This document shows, in pieces, positions 7,582 to 11,643 of a stretch of DNA of 11,643 nt (position 1 is the stretch's first letter; each line of letters begins with the position of its first letter). The notes under the pieces are model-generated. The model saw nothing but the letters and a program-made list of their open reading frames with translations. It did no database searches and had not been told where the DNA came from. The position numbers were made by a program, and so were the translations under genes. The stretch is from JANXLS01 sp038227045. Its GTDB lineage: Bacteria; Planctomycetota; SZUA-567; H5-PLA8. The stretch covers positions 1 through 11,643 of the forward strand of contig JBBRQD010000153.1 in NCBI GenBank assembly GCA_038227045.1, written 5' to 3'.

Positions 7582-8727
7582 ATGAAAACGGACCTTCTCC
7601 CTCTCACCACAGCCGAAATGCAGCAAGCCCGCGAAACGCGCGACGCGACGTTCGACGGGCTCTTTTTTTTCGGCGTCACCACAACCGGCATCTTTTGCCG
7701 CCCGTCGTGTCCATCCCGGCCAAAGCCGGAGCATGTGGTCTATTTTCGAAGTGTCGGTGAAGCGGTTGGAACGGGCTATCGCGCATGCAAACGCTGCCGG
7801 CCCGAAGCGGCCCGCGGCGAGCCGCCGCAATGGGCGGCTGAATTGATGGCGAAGATCGAAGCGGAACCGGGACTGCGGTTGAAAGCCGCGCAACTGCGCG
7901 CGATGGGTGTCGCACCGGAACAGGCCCGCCGTTGGTTTCAGCGGAATTATGGAATGACCTTCGCGGGATGGTGCCGGGGAATTCGCTTGTCGGGAGCTTT
8001 TTCGCAAATCCGCCGGGGCGAGAAACTGGACAACGTGGTCTTTGATACCGGCTACGATTCGCACAGCGGCTTTCGGGATGCGTTCGTGAAAACCTTCGGC
8101 GCCCCGCCCCGTCAAGCGCGCGCGGGAGAGTGCCTGCGCATTGCGTTCCTCGAATCGCCGCTCGGACCGCTGCTGGCGGCCGCGAGCGACGAAGGCGTTT
8201 GTCTTCTCGACTATCCCGACCGCCGCGGCCTGGAGAAACTCTACGCGGACATGCGCGCGCGGTTCAAGCTTCCCGTAGTGCCTGGGATGAATACGATTTT
8301 GGAGCGTTTGAAGGACGAGTTGAACGCGTATTTTGAAGGACGGCTCAAAACATTTTCGGTTCAACCGGTGCTGCGCGGATCGGCGTTTCAAATTACCGTA
8401 TGGAACACACTGAGAAATATCCCGTTCGGACACACCACGTCATACGAAGAATTAGCCCGGCGAATCGGCAATCCGAACGCCGTGCGAGCCGTGGCCCGCG
8501 CGAATGGATCCAATAGGATCAACCTTATCATACCCTGCCACCGCGTGATCGGAAAAGACGGGGCGCTGTGTGGATATGGCGGCGGCTTGTGGCGGAAGAG
8601 TTTTTTGCTGGAAATGGAGCGGCCGAAAACCACCGTGAAAAAGATCGCTACGGTTTCGTTAAACAATACAGGTACTTCTCGCCCCGCAGAAAGAGATCTT
8701 TTCCCGCCAATGCCGGAGACGCGCTGA
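7582..8727 (+). CDS. ada: Bifunctional Ada-type DNA alkylation repair protein / transcriptional regulator
   Basis: Ada takes methyl groups from DNA phosphotriesters and from O6-methylguanine irreversibly onto its own cysteines; methylated Ada activates repair genes. Here the N-terminal zinc domain has Cys39, Cys43, Cys69 and Cys72, and Cys39 corresponds to the phosphotriester acceptor (E. coli Cys38). An AraC-type helix-turn-helix region spans about 100-180 (VVFDTGYDSHSGFRDAFVKTFG). The RNase-H-like segment and methyltransferase domain occupy about 185-347, with the acceptor motif IPCHRVIG (Cys319) and GYGGGLWRK (331-339). The usual Ada length is about 355. This one runs to 381 because about 32 residues of unconserved-looking tail follow FLLEMERPK, read across the 3' end of the converging propeller gene (80-bp overlap). 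No strong RBS precedes ATG 7582. No canonical Ada box was recognised upstream. Confidence 0.95.
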   Translation: MKTDLLPLTTAEMQQARETRDATFDGLFFFGVTTTGIFCRPSCPSRPKPEHVVYFRSVGEAVGTGYRACKRCRPEAARGEPPQWAAELMAKIEAEPGLRLKAAQLRAMGVAPEQARRWFQRNYGMTFAGWCRGIRLSGAFSQIRRGEKLDNVVFDTGYDSHSGFRDAFVKTFGAPPRQARAGECLRIAFLESPLGPLLAAASDEGVCLLDYPDRRGLEKLYADMRARFKLPVVPGMNTILERLKDELNAYFEGRLKTFSVQPVLRGSAFQITVWNTLRNIPFGHTTSYEELARRIGNPNAVRAVARANGSNRINLIIPCHRVIGKDGALCGYGGGLWRKSFLLEMERPKTTVKKIATVSLNNTGTSRPAERDLFPPMPETR

Positions 8728-9961
8728 AGGAATCCTCGAGCGTATTGGCGGCAAGAATCTCAGGCGCGCCGTGTTTCAGCACCGTCGTAATGCCCTCGCG
8801 CGACGTGATGTAAATGCGCCCGGCGGCGCCGACGGGCGATGCGTAAATATTGAACATATCCGGAAGCCGCTGCGGGCCGAAAACGGTCTCGCCCGTCTTG
8901 GCGGCAAGACAAAAAAGAATGCCCTGATAGTGTTTCAGAAAATAGAGTTTTCCCTCGTACAGCAAGGGCGACGGTACATAGGGCGTATCGCGGTTGCGCG
9001 ACCAAAGAACGTGGCTGCTCCCCGTAATATCGCCTTTCGCGCCTTCCAGGCTGATCGCCAGCATCGCTCGTTTTTCATAGCTGCTGCCCGCATAAACCAC
9101 CCCGTCCGCATAGACCGGCGAGCCGACGACGTTGGTCGACATTCCGGCGCATTCCCAGATCTCCACCCCCGTCGCGAGGTCGTACCCGCGAATGCGGTTG
9201 GTGGCGCTGACGACGACCTGCATTTTGCCGTCGTGTTCGACGATCAACGGCGTCGACCAGGAAGTGACTTCGTCGCGCGGCGTGCGCCAAAGTTCCTTGC
9301 CGCTGTTTTTGTCCAGCGCGGCGATGAACGAGGGGCCTTCGTGATCCCAATTGATGACCAGCGTATCTCCGTAAAGCGCGGGAGAATTTCCTTCGCCGTG
9401 GCCGTGCAGCGTGTGTTTCTTGCCGAAGTCGGCTTTCCATTTCAACTCGCCATTCATGTCGAGACAGTAAAGTCCGGCCGAGCCGAAAAAAGCGTAGATG
9501 TGGACGCCGTCGGTCACGGGAGAGTCCGATGCGAAACTCGCGGTCTGGTGCGCGCCTTCGTGAGGAACGTCGCTGAGAACCGTTTTTTTCCACAGAATTT
9601 TCCCGTCGCGGCGGTCAATCGCGACGACACTGTATTCCTGTCGATTGACCGTCGCCATGTTGTCATGCGAGCCCGGCCGCATGCCGACCGGCGGCGGCAT
9701 GGGTTCGCCAACCGCGATTGCCGTGGTCAGGAAAATGCGGTCGCCCCAAACAATCGGCGTGGAGTGGCCCTTGCCGGGAATTTCAGTTTTCCAGCGGACG
9801 TTCTTGGTCTCGCTCCATTCGACAGGCGGATCGGCAAACGGCGCGACGCCGGAACTCAGAGGCCCGCGCCATTGCGCCCATTCGCGCTGCGCGTCATCGC
9901 TGCTTATCGCAATTGAAAGCGGGATCAGCAGAGCGGAAAGAAACAGCACTGAATGTCGCAT
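8648..9961 (-). CDS. Exported PQQ-like beta-propeller protein
   Basis: This is a 437-residue protein when started at ATG (complement of 9959-9961). An in-frame TTG 15 codons further upstream is less likely because the signal peptide begins at this ATG. Residues 1-20 form the signal peptide (hydrophobic core VLFLSALLIPLSIAI). The rest consists of repeated propeller blades with the PQQ-repeat wording of xAxDxxxGKxLWxx: VVAIDRRDGKILWKK (112-126), LYCLDMNGELKWKA (164-177), AALDKNSGKELWRT (214-227) and a later GYDLATGVEIWEC. This matches the BamB/PQQ-binding-like family that is common in planctomycete-type genomes. Such proteins may be dehydrogenase-like or purely structural; no PQQ-ligand set can be confirmed by eye. 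Its stop overlaps the 3' end of ada by 80 bp in convergent orientation, and it is divergent from the following hydrolase operon. Confidence 0.88.
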   Translation of the reverse strand: MRHSVLFLSALLIPLSIAISSDDAQREWAQWRGPLSSGVAPFADPPVEWSETKNVRWKTEIPGKGHSTPIVWGDRIFLTTAIAVGEPMPPPVGMRPGSHDNMATVNRQEYSVVAIDRRDGKILWKKTVLSDVPHEGAHQTASFASDSPVTDGVHIYAFFGSAGLYCLDMNGELKWKADFGKKHTLHGHGEGNSPALYGDTLVINWDHEGPSFIAALDKNSGKELWRTPRDEVTSWSTPLIVEHDGKMQVVVSATNRIRGYDLATGVEIWECAGMSTNVVGSPVYADGVVYAGSSYEKRAMLAISLEGAKGDITGSSHVLWSRNRDTPYVPSPLLYEGKLYFLKHYQGILFCLAAKTGETVFGPQRLPDMFNIYASPVGAAGRIYITSREGITTVLKHGAPEILAANTLEDSFSASPALAGKDLFLRGEKYLYCLTKP

Positions 9962-10090
9962 CTTTAATACCAATTCCGGGAACCGAACGAGTACCATATC
10001 ACGCAATCATTGTCGTCGAAATCTTCCATTGTAAACAAGCATTCGTGTAAATTGGATGTAAAATGCCGTGCCCATCTTAAGGATTCATTT

Positions 10091-10885
10091 ATGAAACATC
10101 CGATAGTACCATTCCTGTGCGCATTGATGGCCATGTGCCTCCACGGCGCGGATCAGCCGGTGGCAAAAACGCTGCCCATGGCCGGCGACGTTTTCTCAAT
10201 CGAAGGGCACGCGGCATTCATTATCCCCGCGACAAAACCGGCGGCCGAGGGCGAGAAGACGCCCTGGGTCTGGTACGCGCCGACGTTGCCAGGTTTGCCC
10301 GCAAAGGAAGAGCAATGGATGTTCGAGCGCTTCGCCGCCGCGGGCATCGCGATCGTGGGCATCGATGTGGGGGAATCGAGCGGCAGTCCCGATGGCCGAA
10401 AGCTATTCTCCGCGTTGTACGACGAATTGACGTCCAAACGAGGCTTCGCGGCCAAACCGGTGCTGCTCGGACGCAGCCGCGGCGGATTGATGCTCCTAAA
10501 TTGGGCGGCGGAGAACGCGGACAAAACCGCAGCTTTCGCGGGCGTTTATCCTGTGTGTAACATCACCAGCTACCCGGGCCTCGATAAGGCCGCGCCGGCC
10601 TACCATTTGACGCCCGCCGAACTGGCCGCAAAACTCGCCGAGCACAATCCGGTGGACCGTCTCGATTCGCTCATCAAGGGAAATGTGCCATTTTTTGCAA
10701 TTCATGGCGACAATGACAAAGTCGTTCCGTTGGAGAAAAATTCAGGGCTTGTGGCTGAGCGCTACCGCGCGGCCGGGAAGACCGCGCTTCTGATTGTTCC
10801 CAAGGGCCAAGGCCATAATATGTGGACCGGCTTTTTTCAATCGCAGGAACTCGTGGATTTTGTCATCAAAAATGCAAAACCGTAA
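10091..10885 (+). CDS. Exported alpha/beta hydrolase (dienelactone-hydrolase/esterase-like)
   Basis: This is a 264-residue protein started at ATG 10091, where AAGGA (10079-10083) gives an ideal 7-nt spacing. The frame is open 81 bp further upstream, but that part carries no signal. Residues 1-19 are a signal peptide (VPFLCALMAMCLHGA). The nucleophile elbow is GRSRGG (127-132, Ser129), a variant of GxSxGG with Arg at both x positions. The probable acid is Asp209 in HGDNDKVVP, and the His is 242 in KGQGHN, so the triad is complete. The substrate is unknown; the family includes esterases, lipases and peptidases. It is followed 40 nt downstream by the next esterase gene in the same orientation, probably as an operon. 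It diverges from the propeller gene across about 130 bp, in which I found no convincing promoter hexamers. Confidence 0.88.
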   Translation: MKHPIVPFLCALMAMCLHGADQPVAKTLPMAGDVFSIEGHAAFIIPATKPAAEGEKTPWVWYAPTLPGLPAKEEQWMFERFAAAGIAIVGIDVGESSGSPDGRKLFSALYDELTSKRGFAAKPVLLGRSRGGLMLLNWAAENADKTAAFAGVYPVCNITSYPGLDKAAPAYHLTPAELAAKLAEHNPVDRLDSLIKGNVPFFAIHGDNDKVVPLEKNSGLVAERYRAAGKTALLIVPKGQGHNMWTGFFQSQELVDFVIKNAKP

Positions 10886-10925
10886 CAGCCAATTCATCAG
10901 TGGCATTTAACCCCAGGAACTCATT

Positions 10926-11561
10926 ATGCGTTACCTCTATGTACTTCTTTTTTTTGTTGCTGCATTTTCGATTCAGGCGGTCAAGGCCGAGAACTGGAAC
11001 AATCCGCCCGCAAAGCTGCCCGCGAACGTCCAGCACTTGACGTTTAAGAGCGCGTCGATGAATGTCGATGTGGGCTATTGCATCTACCTGCCGCCGGATT
11101 ATGCCGCCGAAACGCAGAAGCGCTACCCGGTTATTTATTACCTCCACGGGCGCGGCGGAACGGAATCGTCCGAACTATTTAATGTGGATATTCTGGACAA
11201 GGCGATCCGTGCGGGACAACTGCCTCCGATCATTTATGTTCATTCGATGGGCGGACGCAACAGCGGCTATGTGGATTCGGTCGATGGTAAAATCTCGGGA
11301 GAATCGGCCATCATCAAGGAGCTGATTCCACATATCGACGCAACCTATCGCACGATCGCGTCGCGTTCGGGCCGCGCCATTCAGGGATTTTCGAAGGGTG
11401 GCCAGGGCGCGTTGCTGCTGGCGTTCAAATATCCGGAGATGTTCAGCTCGGTCATCGGCTACGGTGCGGGATTGGCCAACGGCGTGGAGCTGAAGAAGGA
11501 ACGTCTTTGTTTACCGTGTGCCTTCATAGGAGAATCGCCACGAAAAACGCATGTAAATTGA
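10926..11561 (+). CDS. Exported esterase (esterase D / PF00756-like), 3' half lost
   Basis: The reading frame has 211 residues. AGGA (10915-10918) lies 7 nt before the ATG. Residues 1-21 are a signal peptide (YVLLFFVAAFSIQAVKA). The PF00756-type core is clear: YPVIYYLHGRGG (67-78, oxyanion hole) and the nucleophile elbow GFSKGG (154-159, Ser156). After VELKKE (187-192) the sequence turns into an unrelated Cys/Arg-rich tail of 19 residues and stops at 11559-11561. Homologues of this family usually run about 270-300 residues and have the catalytic Asp and His after this point, so both are missing. The break coincides with the start of nested inverted repeats, suggesting an insertion interrupted the gene and left a probably inactive product. 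The window edge prevents seeing whether the remaining 3' half lies beyond. Confidence 0.8.
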   Translation: MRYLYVLLFFVAAFSIQAVKAENWNNPPAKLPANVQHLTFKSASMNVDVGYCIYLPPDYAAETQKRYPVIYYLHGRGGTESSELFNVDILDKAIRAGQLPPIIYVHSMGGRNSGYVDSVDGKISGESAIIKELIPHIDATYRTIASRSGRAIQGFSKGGQGALLLAFKYPEMFSSVIGYGAGLANGVELKKERLCLPCAFIGESPRKTHVN

Positions 11562-11643
11562 GTTTTTGGGGCCAAAATCCGCAGCAAAGTGTTATGCACT
11601 CCTATGAAGTTTTCGCGTTAACCCTTCAAAAAGGCGGTAAACA
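11508..11643. mobile_element. Possible MITE or insertion-sequence end interrupting the esterase gene
   Basis: Two nested perfect inverted repeats occur here. The outer pair is TGTTTACCG (11508-11516) with CGGTAAACA (11635-11643). The inner pair is CTTCATAGGAG (11522-11532) with CTCCTATGAAG (11599-11609). The spacing between outer and inner repeats is 5 bp on the left and 25 bp on the right. The left end begins within a few bases of where the esterase similarity is lost (after about 11501). I see no transposase within the window, and the ends do not match an insertion-sequence family I can name. It could be a complete 136-bp miniature element or the left end of a larger one that continues past the window. 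A target-site duplication cannot be checked because the right flank is not included. Confidence 0.45.

Noticed and set aside
8771..9916. 381-codon open frame on the plus strand, antisense to the beta-propeller gene
   Set aside because: The opposite strand carries clear propeller repeats. This frame is Arg/Ala-rich without any domain and starts inside the propeller gene.
11508..11643. Nested repeats considered as an integron attC site
   Set aside because: The conserved RYYYAAC/GTTRRRY core sites are not present at the ends, and no integrase is visible.

Overview
The window is chromosomal DNA from a bacterium of moderately high GC. The combination of a zwf gene, several small exported alpha/beta hydrolases, an exported PQQ-type beta-propeller, an exported HEAT-repeat protein and AT-rich dispersed palindromes resembles environmental genomes of the Planctomycetes/Lentisphaerae/Hydrogenedentes/Sumerlaeota kind. 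That placement is an inference from gene style only, and no rRNA or marker gene is present to confirm it.

Layout, left to right. (1) Positions 1-250 hold the possible 3' end of an unidentified plus-strand gene and a promoter-like stretch. (2) zwf (glucose-6-phosphate dehydrogenase) runs 251-1876 on the plus strand. A long inverted repeat with T-runs on both sides follows it and probably terminates transcription from both directions. (3) A minus-strand cluster occupies 4853-2069. It reads, in transcription order, an exported protein of unknown function, a SAM-dependent methyltransferase 12 nt downstream, a large heptad-repeat hairpin, and an exported alpha/beta hydrolase. (4) A divergent promoter region at 4854-5147 separates that cluster from a 757-residue exported HEAT-repeat protein. 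This protein carries an embedded receiver-like segment that lacks the phospho-acceptor Asp. A textbook rho-independent terminator closes the gene at 7443-7481. (5) An Ada-type alkylation-repair regulator (7582-8727, plus) converges on, and overlaps by 80 bp, an exported PQQ-like beta-propeller gene (9961-8648, minus). (6) Divergent from the propeller gene are two tandem exported esterase/hydrolase genes. The second loses its 3' half about 130 bp before the window edge, at a point where nested inverted repeats begin. This suggests a mobile element or MITE inserted into it.

Most proteins here have signal peptides, so the region mainly encodes periplasmic or surface functions (ester hydrolysis, beta-propeller, HEAT scaffold). 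Zwf (oxidative pentose phosphate pathway) and Ada (DNA alkylation repair) are the clear cytoplasmic housekeeping functions. I found no CRISPR array, tRNA, rRNA or identifiable defence system. The most unusual items are the exported pseudo-receiver/HEAT protein, the heptad hairpins bracketing one hydrolase gene, and the insertion-like structure at the right edge.
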